Shown piece after piece: positions 52,297 through 60,905 of a stretch of 64,000 nt of DNA. Both the position numbers and the translations under genes were made by a program. This DNA comes from UBA1876 sp003446665. GTDB taxonomy: Bacteria; Synergistota; Synergistia; Synergistales; Thermovirgaceae. Position 1 is the stretch's first letter. The number at the start of each line of letters is the position of its first letter. A model generated the notes under the pieces. That model was not told the DNA's origin and did not search any database. It worked only from the letters and a program-made list of their open reading frames with translations. The stretch spans positions 186,001 through 250,000 of the forward strand of contig CP159918.1 in assembly GCA_040616305.1 (NCBI GenBank), given 5' to 3'.

Positions 52297-52323
52297 AAGG
52301 GGCTGCCCCCGTGGCAGCCCCTT
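52297..52323. terminator. Bidirectional terminator between the aldolase and nrdJ
   Basis: AAGGGGCTGCC and its complement around CCCGT. On the minus strand a run of Ts follows, so it mainly ends nrdJ. Confidence 0.8.
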
Positions 52324-52347
52324 CCGTTTGTTCCGGGATTTAGTTTC

Positions 52348-55300
52348 TCAGCACCTCGAGAATCCGCAGGCCGTGCAGGTTATGCAGCCTTCCATGCGTG
52401 TCATCGACGCGCCGCAAACGGGGCACATGTCCGTTTCGGCCATGGTTTCGAGTATTTCCTTTTCTTCCAGGTCCAGGTAACCCAAATGCTCCAGGCCAAA
52501 GGCTATGGCGTCGGGGACGGACATAATGACGCTGTCTTCGTGCCACACCGGCTGGGATCCTCCGATACCCTTCATCTGTTTTATGATGTGGTGGATCCTT
52601 ACGCCGCTCCTCAAGGCCAGGGAAATCATACGGCCGATGGCTTCGGTAAAGGCCATGGTCTCGTGCCCAGACTTGCCCATGGTAGTGAAGACCTCGATGG
52701 GCCTTCCGTTGATCTCGTTCACGGTCAAATACAGGTTGCCGTAGCTTGTCGGGATCTTGGCCGTTTTGCCAGTGAGGACGAAAGGTCGCTCGAGGGGTTT
52801 TGGCCCCTGGGTGTCGGGAGCTATGGGCAGCTTCTGCTGCACGGGCTGCTCCTTGTAAAGCACCTGCTCCGACCGGCAGCCGTCACGGAAGACGGTAATG
52901 CCCTTGCAGCCAGTTTCCCAGGCCAGAATGTAGGCCTTCCTAACGTCCTCTACAGCAGCCTTGTTGGGAAGGTTGACGGTCTTGCTGACGGCGTTGTCCA
53001 CCGCCTTCTGAAAGGCGGCCTGCATCCTGACGTGCCACTCCGGCGCGATGTCATGGGCGGTCTTGAAGACCCTTTCAAGCGTTTCCTGGTCAAGTCCTTC
53101 CTCGAGGGCCTGCTGGTAGTAGGGGTTGACATAGGTAAAGCGCTTGCCCTCCAGGACTTCCTTGGTAAATTCCAGCGCGAAGACGGGCTCGATGCCCGAG
53201 GAGCAGTCTGCGATCATCGAGATGGACCCCGTCGGGGCGATGGTGGTGATAGTGGCGTTTCGGAGTCCCGTCCCCCTGTCGGCCGGATAAGCTCCTCTCG
53301 TTTTCGCCAGCTCGCGGCTTGCTTCCCGCCCTGTTTCGGTAATGAAGGACATGACCTTTTCGGCAAGGTCCAGGGCTTCTTCCGAATCGTATGGAATCTT
53401 CAGCTGGAAAAGCATGTCCGCCCATCCCATGATGCCGAGGCCGATCTTTCGGGTCTCTTTCACTGTCTCCTTGATCTGGGGAAGAGGATACTCGTTGACG
53501 TCGATGACATTGTCCAGGAAGCGGACGGCAAGCCTCGTGGTCTCTGCCAGCTTGTCCCAGTCGATGCCTTCCCCCGTGACCATGTGGGAGAGGTTGATGC
53601 TGCCCAGGTTGCACGCCTCGAAGGGAAGCAGGGGCTGTTCTCCGCAGTTGTGAACCACGAAACCGTTGGCGTCGAAAGCGTTCACGCCGGGAACTTGCAC
53701 GTCGTAAACTTCTTCCGTCCCCGCCGGTGTTACGGACTTCACCGTGGCCGTGAAGCGTTCACGGTGGGGGGTCCTGCTGGACGTCGCAAGAAGCGAGCGG
53801 AGCCTGGTGTTTTTTGCCGGGTCACAGAAACCGACCCGTTCGGCAAAGACCAGGACGTTGTCTCCGGAGATGACAAGTTCGTGTTGCGGTCGGGTCGGGC
53901 AGGATCCGGTTCCGTTATTGCCGTCGGGAAGTCCTGTGGCTTTCGATGGTTCGCTTTTTTCATAGATGACGCTGGTGATTCCGAAACGGGCGAGCATCCT
54001 CTGGACGGCTTCAAGTCTTTTTGCGTCGCTTTGCGCAAGACGGATGGAAAGGCCCTTTTCCTGTGAGTGCTGTACCGAACCGTCGGCGTCGAAGATTCCC
54101 TGCAGGAAGCCGCGGGCAAACTGCGAGGAGGTCCTGGTTTCCAGATAAGGTGTGACAGCCTTGTCGCCGGGGTTCATCCCCAGGGAAAAGGCGAGTTCCC
54201 GAAGCGATGGGAGGCTCACGCGGTATTCGTTTCTTTTCGAAACTTTCCAACAGCCACTGAAATCGCTTCTGTGCGGCATTGGTTCAGTCGCCTCGATAGC
54301 CCGCTCCATGGCACCTGCCGTCCCGTCTCCACAGGCTTTCCCATGGGGCCAGACGGAAAGGACGGCATTGTCGTACTTGAGTGTTCCGTCGCTTGCCAGA
54401 AGCCCGATCAGGTAGCCCTCTTTTTCTCCGTAAAGGCCGTTCCAACCGGCGAGTTCCCTGTGGTTGTGCAACATGATCTCGTCCCCGGGCTTGAGGTCAC
54501 AAACACTGGTCCATTCTTTTTCCAGGGTATAACGCGTCTTTTTTGTGACCCGCAGAACCGGGTGGTCCCCCGTGGCCCGGAAGGAATATCCTTCACTGGT
54601 TGTGACAGAAAGCAACGGTTTCTCCCCGGTTCTGAAGAAACCCTCTTCGGTGGTTTCATAAGGTCTTCCGTCGATGATAAGGGTTGATTTCCTGCCTATG
54701 AGGTTCTTGACCTGTCGTGGACCCGAGTTGGTCATGACAAAGGTGTCGGCCGGGACGCAGGGGTTGGTGGCCTCAATGCGGCCGAGATGGGGCGTTGGGT
54801 TGGTGCCCTCGATCTTGTCCAGGAAGATCATGCCGGGGTCTCCGGTCTTCCATGCCATTTCGCAGATTAGGTCGAAAAGTTCCCTGGCCTTTACGGTCCG
54901 GATGACCTCTTTGTCTCTAGGGTTGACGAGATGCCAGTCCTCGTCGTTTTCGACGGCCTTCATAAAGGCTTCGGTGGCACCTATGGATATGTTGAAATTC
55001 TTGAGCTTGCCTTCTTCCGTTTTGGCCCTGATGAAACGGAAAACATCGGGATGGTCGGCGTTGAGTATGCCCATGTTGGCTCCGCGGCGCATGCCACCCT
55101 GCATGACCACCTCTGTGGCCTGGTCGAACATGCTCATGAAGGATATGGGTCCCGATGCAACGCCGTTGGTGCTGGAAACCACGTCGCCGGCGGGTCTGAG
55201 TTTGCTGAAGTTATACCCGGTACCTCCTCCCGATTTGTGGATCAAGGCCATGTATTTCAATGCGTCGAAGATGCCCTCCATGCTGTCTTCCACAGGAAGG

Positions 55301-55590
55301 ACGAAGCATGCGGCAAGCTGGCCGCCTTTGCGGCCAGCGTTCATGAGGGTAGGGCTGTTGGGCAAAAAGTCGAGTCGCGCCATCATTCCGCGGAAGGCCT
55401 CGGTCAAAGGGTCGTCAGGCCCCGCTCCTTCGGCTCCGGCAATCGCCGTGGCCACGCGTTGGAACATCTCTTCCGGTGTTTCTACGACCTTACCGGACTT
55501 GTCTTTGACCAGGTACCGTTCGCGCAAAACCCTCAGGGAGTTTTCAGAAAGGGTTGGTCCCTTGTTGCCGGCGTCTCCGGTCTTTTGCAT
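52348..55590 (-). CDS. nrdJ: Class II (B12-dependent) ribonucleotide reductase precursor with intein
   Basis: 1080 residues. The extein parts add to about 709 residues. The N-terminal part has FLPNSPTLMNAGRKGGQLAACFVLP near residue 75 with the first active-site Cys, HKSGGGTGYNFSKLRP near 118 and MRRGANMGIL. After the intein come CGEQPLLPFEACNLGSINL and ATITTIAPTGSISMIADCSSGIEP. The C-terminus has CPVCGASMTRMEGC and CTACGFSRC, the swinging-arm cysteines. It uses adenosylcobalamin to make deoxynucleotides with or without oxygen. The start at 55590 follows AAAGGAG. Splicing must remove the intein before the enzyme works. Confidence 0.96.
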   Translation of the reverse strand: MQKTGDAGNKGPTLSENSLRVLRERYLVKDKSGKVVETPEEMFQRVATAIAGAEGAGPDDPLTEAFRGMMARLDFLPNSPTLMNAGRKGGQLAACFVLPVEDSMEGIFDALKYMALIHKSGGGTGYNFSKLRPAGDVVSSTNGVASGPISFMSMFDQATEVVMQGGMRRGANMGILNADHPDVFRFIRAKTEEGKLKNFNISIGATEAFMKAVENDEDWHLVNPRDKEVIRTVKARELFDLICEMAWKTGDPGMIFLDKIEGTNPTPHLGRIEATNPCVPADTFVMTNSGPRQVKNLIGRKSTLIIDGRPYETTEEGFFRTGEKPLLSVTTSEGYSFRATGDHPVLRVTKKTRYTLEKEWTSVCDLKPGDEIMLHNHRELAGWNGLYGEKEGYLIGLLASDGTLKYDNAVLSVWPHGKACGDGTAGAMERAIEATEPMPHRSDFSGCWKVSKRNEYRVSLPSLRELAFSLGMNPGDKAVTPYLETRTSSQFARGFLQGIFDADGSVQHSQEKGLSIRLAQSDAKRLEAVQRMLARFGITSVIYEKSEPSKATGLPDGNNGTGSCPTRPQHELVISGDNVLVFAERVGFCDPAKNTRLRSLLATSSRTPHRERFTATVKSVTPAGTEEVYDVQVPGVNAFDANGFVVHNCGEQPLLPFEACNLGSINLSHMVTGEGIDWDKLAETTRLAVRFLDNVIDVNEYPLPQIKETVKETRKIGLGIMGWADMLFQLKIPYDSEEALDLAEKVMSFITETGREASRELAKTRGAYPADRGTGLRNATITTIAPTGSISMIADCSSGIEPVFALEFTKEVLEGKRFTYVNPYYQQALEEGLDQETLERVFKTAHDIAPEWHVRMQAAFQKAVDNAVSKTVNLPNKAAVEDVRKAYILAWETGCKGITVFRDGCRSEQVLYKEQPVQQKLPIAPDTQGPKPLERPFVLTGKTAKIPTSYGNLYLTVNEINGRPIEVFTTMGKSGHETMAFTEAIGRMISLALRSGVRIHHIIKQMKGIGGSQPVWHEDSVIMSVPDAIAFGLEHLGYLDLEEKEILETMAETDMCPVCGASMTRMEGCITCTACGFSRC
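53647..54759 (-). other. 371-residue intein with LAGLIDADG homing endonuclease inside nrdJ
   Basis: Residues 278-648 of the precursor. It begins with Cys (CVPADTFVMT) and ends HN before the extein Cys of CGEQPLL, the expected intein junctions. GDHPVLRV is block B (TxxH-like). YLIGLLASDGT and FLQGIFDADGSV are the two LAGLIDADG helices of a homing endonuclease. It interrupts NP-CGEQ, a strictly conserved active-site segment of class II reductases and a known insertion hot spot. Confidence 0.95.
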
Positions 55591-55619
55591 GATAAAACCG
55601 CTCCTTTTCAGGGGAATCG

Positions 55620-55631
55620 CTATATATGTGG
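55620..55631. promoter_or_regulatory. NrdR-box-like site proximal to nrdJ
   Basis: CTATATATGTGG on the plus strand, read as CCACATATATAG towards nrdJ. The core ATATATAG matches NrdR boxes; the flank fits less well. Confidence 0.55.
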
Positions 55632-55651
55632 TTCAGGCTCCTAGAATAATA

Positions 55652-55663
55652 CTATATATGTGG
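55652..55663. promoter_or_regulatory. NrdR-box-like site distal to nrdJ
   Basis: A second identical CTATATATGTGG, 32 bases from the first, again three helical turns. A promoter-like TCGACA lies just upstream on the minus strand. Confidence 0.55.
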
Positions 55664-55674
55664 TCTGTCGAGAG

Positions 55675-56592
55675 CTATAAGACCCTCAAATTCAATTGAT
55701 CCGAAAGGACTTCCATAACCCTGACACCTCCAGTGGAGTTGCCCTTCGGGTCGAGGGATGGTCCCACTGTCGCAAGTCCTGTCTTTCCCGGAACGGCAGC
55801 CATGATGCCGCCTCCTACACCGCTTTTTGCGGGAATACCCACCCGAAGCGCAAATTCTCCCGACCCGTCATAGAGGCCGCATATAGCCATAAGAGCCCTG
55901 AGTATCAAAGCTACCCTCGGGGAGAGGACGCGTTCTCCGCTCACCGGGTTGAGGCCTCCATTGGCCAGGGTGGCGCCCATGACGGCAAGGTCGCGGACAG
56001 TGCATGCTATTGCACACTGGTGGAAGTACGAGTCGAGGATGTCCTCGATGTCTCCTTCCAGCGAACCGACGCTGCGTAGAAAGTAGGCCAGGGAGCGGTT
56101 CCGGTCGCTCGTGGCCTTTTCGGAAAGATAGACCGCTTCGTTGGAAGATATGGAATGGTTGGCGCAAAGCTTTTTTGTCAAATCGAGAACGGCTTCGTAA
56201 CGGCTGAGGCTGTCCCTGTAGGGCAAAAGGGATAGTACTACGATGGCTCCCGCATTTATAAGGGGGTTTTGGGGTCTGTGGGGTGCGCGCATCTCGAGTC
56301 GCATTATGGAGTTGAACGGGTCGGCCGTGGGATCCACACCGACGGCGGAAAACACCTTTTTTTCGCCGCAATCGATCATAGACAGGGCCAGGGAAACCAC
56401 TTTCGAAATAGATTGTATGGTTATGGCTGTTTCGATATCACCGGCTGCTGTTATTTGCCCATCCATGTCACAGCAGGCCACTGCCAGGGCGTTTGGGTCT
56501 GCCTTGCCAAGTTCGGGGATGTAGTCAGCCACCTTGCCCGCGGCTACTACTTTCTTGCCTTTGGCAAGGGCAAATTCGAGCTTCTCTTTCAT
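55675..56592 (-). CDS. glsA: Glutaminase
   Basis: 305 residues. TIQSISKVVSLALSM near residue 80 holds the Ser-x-x-Lys catalytic pair of the serine-dependent glutaminase family; PLINAGAIV near 130, NEAVYLSEKATSDRNRSLAYF near 175 and PAKSGVGGGIMAAVPGK near 255 are the remaining conserved blocks. It turns glutamine into glutamate and ammonia, feeding the two glutamate dehydrogenases. It is 84 bases upstream of nrdJ on the same strand. Confidence 0.95.
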   Translation of the reverse strand: MKEKLEFALAKGKKVVAAGKVADYIPELGKADPNALAVACCDMDGQITAAGDIETAITIQSISKVVSLALSMIDCGEKKVFSAVGVDPTADPFNSIMRLEMRAPHRPQNPLINAGAIVVLSLLPYRDSLSRYEAVLDLTKKLCANHSISSNEAVYLSEKATSDRNRSLAYFLRSVGSLEGDIEDILDSYFHQCAIACTVRDLAVMGATLANGGLNPVSGERVLSPRVALILRALMAICGLYDGSGEFALRVGIPAKSGVGGGIMAAVPGKTGLATVGPSLDPKGNSTGGVRVMEVLSDQLNLRVL

Positions 56593-56810
56593 TGTTTTTT
56601 CCTCCTTTGTTTGTCGGTATTCAGGCTTCTTGATGTTATAAAAACACGGTTCGCCAGCTCCGGCAAATTGCTCCTGTTTCTACACGCCATAAAACCATGT
56701 CAGATCTCTCGGGCATGGTCAAGCAGGAAATGGCCGGGGCGAAAAAGCCATTTGAGTAAAGCTGACTGTTGAAAAAGCCGGATATTTTCGGGAAGGCCGA
56801 TAAAGGTGCA

Positions 56811-57488
56811 TCACCAAAAGGCATTGTAATAACGTTTAAGGCCGTCGGGATCGGCGATGAAAATATTTTTACCCTTGTAGGTTATGAGTCCCTCGTCCTT
56901 GAGTTCATTCAGTACGTTGGTTATGGTTATTCGGGAACAACCCGTGGCATTGGCGAGTTCCTGGTGGGTGTAGACATAATCTATTTCGGCAGGTTTATCT
57001 ACGTCATTGCCGAACTGGGCCGACAACTCGAGAAGCACACCGCATATGCGTCCTTTGGAATCGTTGACGATGGTCCTTGAGGTTTTCATGAGGATTATCC
57101 TGTATTTGCGCGTGATGGACTGAATGAATTGGCGATAAAGGTGAGGATGTTTTTTCAGCTCTTTCTCAAGGACGGGACCTGCAAGGCATGAAGCAGTACT
57201 GTCCACCAGGGCCTTGGTAAGGGCTATTGTCCTGGCACCGCTGAAGTAGTCCATTTCCCCGAAGACGGTCCCGGGCTGGAGCCTGAAAAGAGAGACTTCC
57301 CTTCCGTCGCCGCTTATAAGAACCTGCTTGAAATACCCCGAAGTCACTATATATACACATGAGCTGTCGGAAGGATCAATTATGGTTCCCTTGCTGAATT
57401 TCCTTTCATTGCCCAAAGGCGCCAGGTGACCCAGAAAATGATCGATCATGCTCCGGTGAGCATCTTCATCGAAAAGAAGGTTGAGCAT
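56811..57488 (-). CDS. Crp/Fnr-family transcriptional regulator
   Basis: 225 residues from the ATG at 57488. A cyclic-nucleotide-binding-like domain (about 20-125; RLQPGTVFGEMDYFSGARTI) precedes a Crp-type winged helix with YVYTHQELANATGCSRITITNVLNEL near residue 180. No cysteine cluster for an iron-sulphur centre is seen, so it may sense a small ligand. The ribosome site GGGAGGG is 20 bases from this ATG, so the true start may be an upstream non-ATG codon; the open frame runs to 57617. Confidence 0.85.
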   Translation of the reverse strand: MLNLLFDEDAHRSMIDHFLGHLAPLGNERKFSKGTIIDPSDSSCVYIVTSGYFKQVLISGDGREVSLFRLQPGTVFGEMDYFSGARTIALTKALVDSTASCLAGPVLEKELKKHPHLYRQFIQSITRKYRIILMKTSRTIVNDSKGRICGVLLELSAQFGNDVDKPAEIDYVYTHQELANATGCSRITITNVLNELKDEGLITYKGKNIFIADPDGLKRYYNAFW

Positions 57489-57754
57489 GTTTTTTGAAGA
57501 AATGATAGTTCCCTCCCGTTTTAACGACAAAATAGAGAGATCCGGGGAATTTTTGTGGCAAAATAACCGATTGTTGTATATCCAGGATTTTACTCCACTC
57601 TTTCCCAAATTGCACAAGTGGGCCGCATTTATGGACTAGGTAAAGCGTAAGCCGTAGTAGAGAAGACATCCCTAGCCGCTTTGGAATGTGGGATGTCGTG
57701 CCGACGTTGTCCAGCAGGCGGCTCCTTTATCAAGTTGCACGTCCAGACAGAAAA

Positions 57755-57786
57755 CACTGCATTGTAGTCGTGACTACAATGCAGTG
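57755..57786. promoter_or_regulatory. 32-bp perfect palindrome in the regulator/OPT intergenic region
   Basis: CACTGCATTGTAGTC, GT, then the exact complement: 15-bp arms around two bases. No U-run follows, so an operator for a dimeric regulator is more likely than a terminator. The remainder of 57489-58186 (about 700 bases) has no gene that I can support. Confidence 0.6.
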
Positions 57787-58186
57787 GCTGCAAGTTTCAT
57801 AAAATAATCTAGTCGAGCTGTCTCTGAGAGAGGGTAATTACGGCTTTGAGAAGCAGATTATTCAGTGCGCTGACAGTGACAATTTCAGGGAATCTCAGTT
57901 TAAAACAGTTTTTCCGGCGTGAAGAGGCAGGCAAAGTTTTGCTGCCGCTTCAATCCCAATAATCTCGTGGATTAAACAAGGCGTTTAAAAGCAACATTAT
58001 GGCTTTAACAAGAGAGGAGGTAGATCTTGCGGCTGGAAGGAAAAGGTAGTTGTCTTTGAATGGGCGAGACTTTCTCGGGCCATTCATGCAGACAGCAGGA
58101 AGTCATTTCTAAAAATTCAGCAGGACGAAAGGTTTCAAAGGTGTGGAAGGCGAGGTCCTATTATATCGAAGAGGAGGAAAGTTGAA

Positions 58187-59899
58187 ATGAAAAACCAGGT
58201 CCAGTCAGGTAAAAATTTGAAGTTTTTCGATCTTATCAAGGTTCTCCTCCTTCAAAGAAAAGAAGTCACTTTAAGAGCAATAGTGATGGGTCTTGTTTTC
58301 GGAGCTATCCTGGCCTGTTCCAACGTTTATCTAGCCATGAAAGTTGGCGCCTTCAACGCAGGATCGATACCCGGCGCTATAGTTGGAGCGGGTTTCCTGC
58401 ATGCGGTCGGATCGAAAGCACTCATTTTCGAGGCAAATATCATTCAAACCATAACATCGGCCGGAGCCAATTTTTCGGGGGCTTTTTTCGATTCGATACC
58501 GGTGGCGGCGAGTTTCGGCAAATTGCCTGGATATTTTGAACTATTCATATACCTCGCCTTTGGAGGATTGATAGGCATTTCCCTGACGGTGCTTTTTCGA
58601 AGGTATTTGGTAGTCGAGGAGCAACTGGCTTATCCCAGTGGTATCGCAGTAGCCAATACCCTTGAAGTAGTCAGTAAGGGGAAAGAGGCAGGAAGAAAGC
58701 TTAAAATACTTTTTTATGGCTTCCTGATTTCCGCCCTCGTAGTGCTGCTTCAGTCTCAGGTTTTTAAATCGGTTCTCCCCTGGAGTTTCGATTTCACGTC
58801 ACTCCTACCGGAAGGTTTCATGTTCGGAGTAGCTATCTCACCGCTTCTAATAGGGTTCGGGTACATGATGGGGCTCAAGTCTGCGGTCGGTTATTTCATG
58901 GGCAACGTGCTCAGTGGCCTGATCCTTGGTCCGATGCTGTATCGGCAAGGAGCGGTCGCCGAGGTAGCCTGGGCGCCTATAGCAAAGGTCCTGGCGTCAC
59001 CCGCGTCGGGCTTGCTCATCGGCGGAACGTTGCTAACCATGGCTGTCAATTACAAGTCGATCCTGAGGGCCTTTAAAGCCTTGTCCAAAGTGCGTATAGC
59101 TAAAGAGTTCGACGAAGACAAAGCTTACGACATAGACCTTCCTGTCCAGGTTCCCCTTGGAATCATCCTTTTAGGTACAATTGTCTTGGGGATGTTCTTC
59201 GGCAAATATGCCCATGTTCTGGCATTCCCCCTGATCGTGCTTTGCGCATTCCTGTTCTCTCTCGTTGCGGCCAGGACAACGGGAGAAACCGGGCTTTGCC
59301 CGACGAGCCTCTTTGTATGGGTCGCGATGGCGATTATCGGAGGTGTGGTAACCAAGAGGCCGGAAGTCATAGCTTTTTTGGCGGGAATCGTTGCCGTCTC
59401 CGTCGGTCAGGCTGCGGACAGCATGAACGACCTCAAAACCGGTTACCTGATAAAAGCCACGCCTGCCTCTCAGCAACTTGTGCAGTACCTTGGCCTTTTG
59501 GGAGGGGCCTTGGCAGCACCGCTTGCTTTCGTGGCCATAGTCAATGCCTACGGGATTTTTAACGAACAGTTTCCTGTGCCCTTCGGTATGGTAGCCAAGG
59601 AGATAGTGGTTAGCGTTTCAGAAGGCGTAAACCCATTCGACACGGTGACTTTGAGTATCGGGTTGATCGCCGGCGGGGTGCTAAGCTTCTTTCATTTGCC
59701 TGCCCTGCCCATGGGGTTGGGAATGTTCGCCCCTGTCACATTCGGGTTGACCGTCCTCATCGGAGGTGTCATAAGGAAAGCCGTCTCTTCCAGGGGTGCA
59801 GCTCCCGAAGACGATGGTATCGCATTCTTCTCGGGCATGTTGGCTGGTGAAGGAGTAATGGGAGTAATCATGGCTGCCGTCATAGCGTTCTTGTTGTAA
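58187..59899 (+). CDS. OPT family oligopeptide transporter
   Basis: 570 residues with about 15 hydrophobic helices. VTLRAIVMGLVFGAILACSNVYLAMKVG at the start is the N-terminal block of bacterial OPT proteins; ETGLCPTSLFVW near 365 and AADSMNDLKTGYLIKATPASQQ near 405 are further family motifs. It imports oligopeptides or metal-peptide chelates with protons. The ATG follows GAGGAGG. A DUF1028 gene follows after 16 bases, suggesting a shared transcript for peptide use. Confidence 0.94.
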   Translation: MKNQVQSGKNLKFFDLIKVLLLQRKEVTLRAIVMGLVFGAILACSNVYLAMKVGAFNAGSIPGAIVGAGFLHAVGSKALIFEANIIQTITSAGANFSGAFFDSIPVAASFGKLPGYFELFIYLAFGGLIGISLTVLFRRYLVVEEQLAYPSGIAVANTLEVVSKGKEAGRKLKILFYGFLISALVVLLQSQVFKSVLPWSFDFTSLLPEGFMFGVAISPLLIGFGYMMGLKSAVGYFMGNVLSGLILGPMLYRQGAVAEVAWAPIAKVLASPASGLLIGGTLLTMAVNYKSILRAFKALSKVRIAKEFDEDKAYDIDLPVQVPLGIILLGTIVLGMFFGKYAHVLAFPLIVLCAFLFSLVAARTTGETGLCPTSLFVWVAMAIIGGVVTKRPEVIAFLAGIVAVSVGQAADSMNDLKTGYLIKATPASQQLVQYLGLLGGALAAPLAFVAIVNAYGIFNEQFPVPFGMVAKEIVVSVSEGVNPFDTVTLSIGLIAGGVLSFFHLPALPMGLGMFAPVTFGLTVLIGGVIRKAVSSRGAAPEDDGIAFFSGMLAGEGVMGVIMAAVIAFLL

Positions 59900-59915
59900 G
59901 AAAGGAGACAAATTC

Positions 59916-60809
59916 ATGTCCTTTCGAACGAGTACCTTTTCCATTGTCGCATGTGACCCTGGTTCTGGTGAACTGGGAGTCGCCGTTCAATCCAGATTTC
60001 TAGCCGTCGGTTCTTTGGTTCCCGGTGTCAGGTGCGGGACAGGTGCGGTTGCAACACAGGCTAAAACCAATTCTTGCTTTATTGGTCAGGCACTGGATCT
60101 TCTTGAAAGAGGAATTGAGCCTCAAGATGCCATCCACAGACTTGTTTGCGATGACCCTGAACCAGACGTTAGACAAATTGGTATTGTAGACGTAAAAGGA
60201 AGATCGTCTGGATATACCGGCAAAGGGTGTATTGAATGGGCCGGACATAAAGTCGGAGTAAATTTTTGCTGCCAGGGCAATGTCCTTTTGGGGCCGGTCG
60301 TTCTCGACAAAATGGCCGAGACATACGAGTCGACTCAAGGTGACCTGCCCCAAAGGCTTTTGGCCGCCTTGTTTGCTGCTGAAAAAGCCGGGGGCGAACG
60401 TCGAGGGCGGCAGTCTTCGGCTTTGATCGTTGAAAGACACTTGCCCGGTATGCTCGGGGAATCTGACCGGTCCGTCGATATCCGAGTCGACAACAGTTTT
60501 TGGCCGATTGATGAGCTAAAGAAACTTCTTGAAATTCATCGTGTCGAATTTTCGGCCAATCATCGCGACAAGTGTTACCCTTTTGAAGGAGAAACCAGAA
60601 AGAAATTTGTGGAAATTCTCAGAAATATGGGATATGTAAGCGTTTTGGGGGCAACGGAGACAATTGAAAGTGTCATCGACAGATTGTATGGCACCTTCTC
60701 TGTCGAGCGTCCTGAAGGCGAAGGCAACATAAGCGGGGAACTGGTTCACCGCGTTGTGGAAAGATGGTATGAAGTCGAATATGAACGTATGAAAGAAGAC
60801 CTGGGATAA
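59916..60809 (+). CDS. DUF1028 family protein (Ntn-hydrolase-like)
   Basis: 297 residues. TFSIVACDPGSGELGVAVQSR and AVGSLVPGVRCGTGAVATQAKTN match the start of DUF1028, and QGNVLLGPVVLDKMAETYE near residue 115 and RGRQSSALIVER near 165 the later blocks. The family has an Ntn-hydrolase fold and is found next to peptide or amidohydrolase genes; its substrate is unknown. The C-terminal 80 residues resemble the peptidoglycan-binding-like or putative cap of longer members. Confidence 0.88.
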   Translation: MSFRTSTFSIVACDPGSGELGVAVQSRFLAVGSLVPGVRCGTGAVATQAKTNSCFIGQALDLLERGIEPQDAIHRLVCDDPEPDVRQIGIVDVKGRSSGYTGKGCIEWAGHKVGVNFCCQGNVLLGPVVLDKMAETYESTQGDLPQRLLAALFAAEKAGGERRGRQSSALIVERHLPGMLGESDRSVDIRVDNSFWPIDELKKLLEIHRVEFSANHRDKCYPFEGETRKKFVEILRNMGYVSVLGATETIESVIDRLYGTFSVERPEGEGNISGELVHRVVERWYEVEYERMKEDLG

Positions 60810-60905
60810 TAGCTTAGCAAGCAGGATTATATCGCAGGACACCAAAAACGGAGTTGACGTTGTCGTAAAAATCATCCAATTGTATGGCTGCGGAGGAGAT
60901 GTGAA

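Noticed and set aside
52486..54066. A 526-codon plus-strand frame over nrdJ
   Set aside because: nrdJ on the minus strand is unambiguous; this frame has no recognisable protein pattern.
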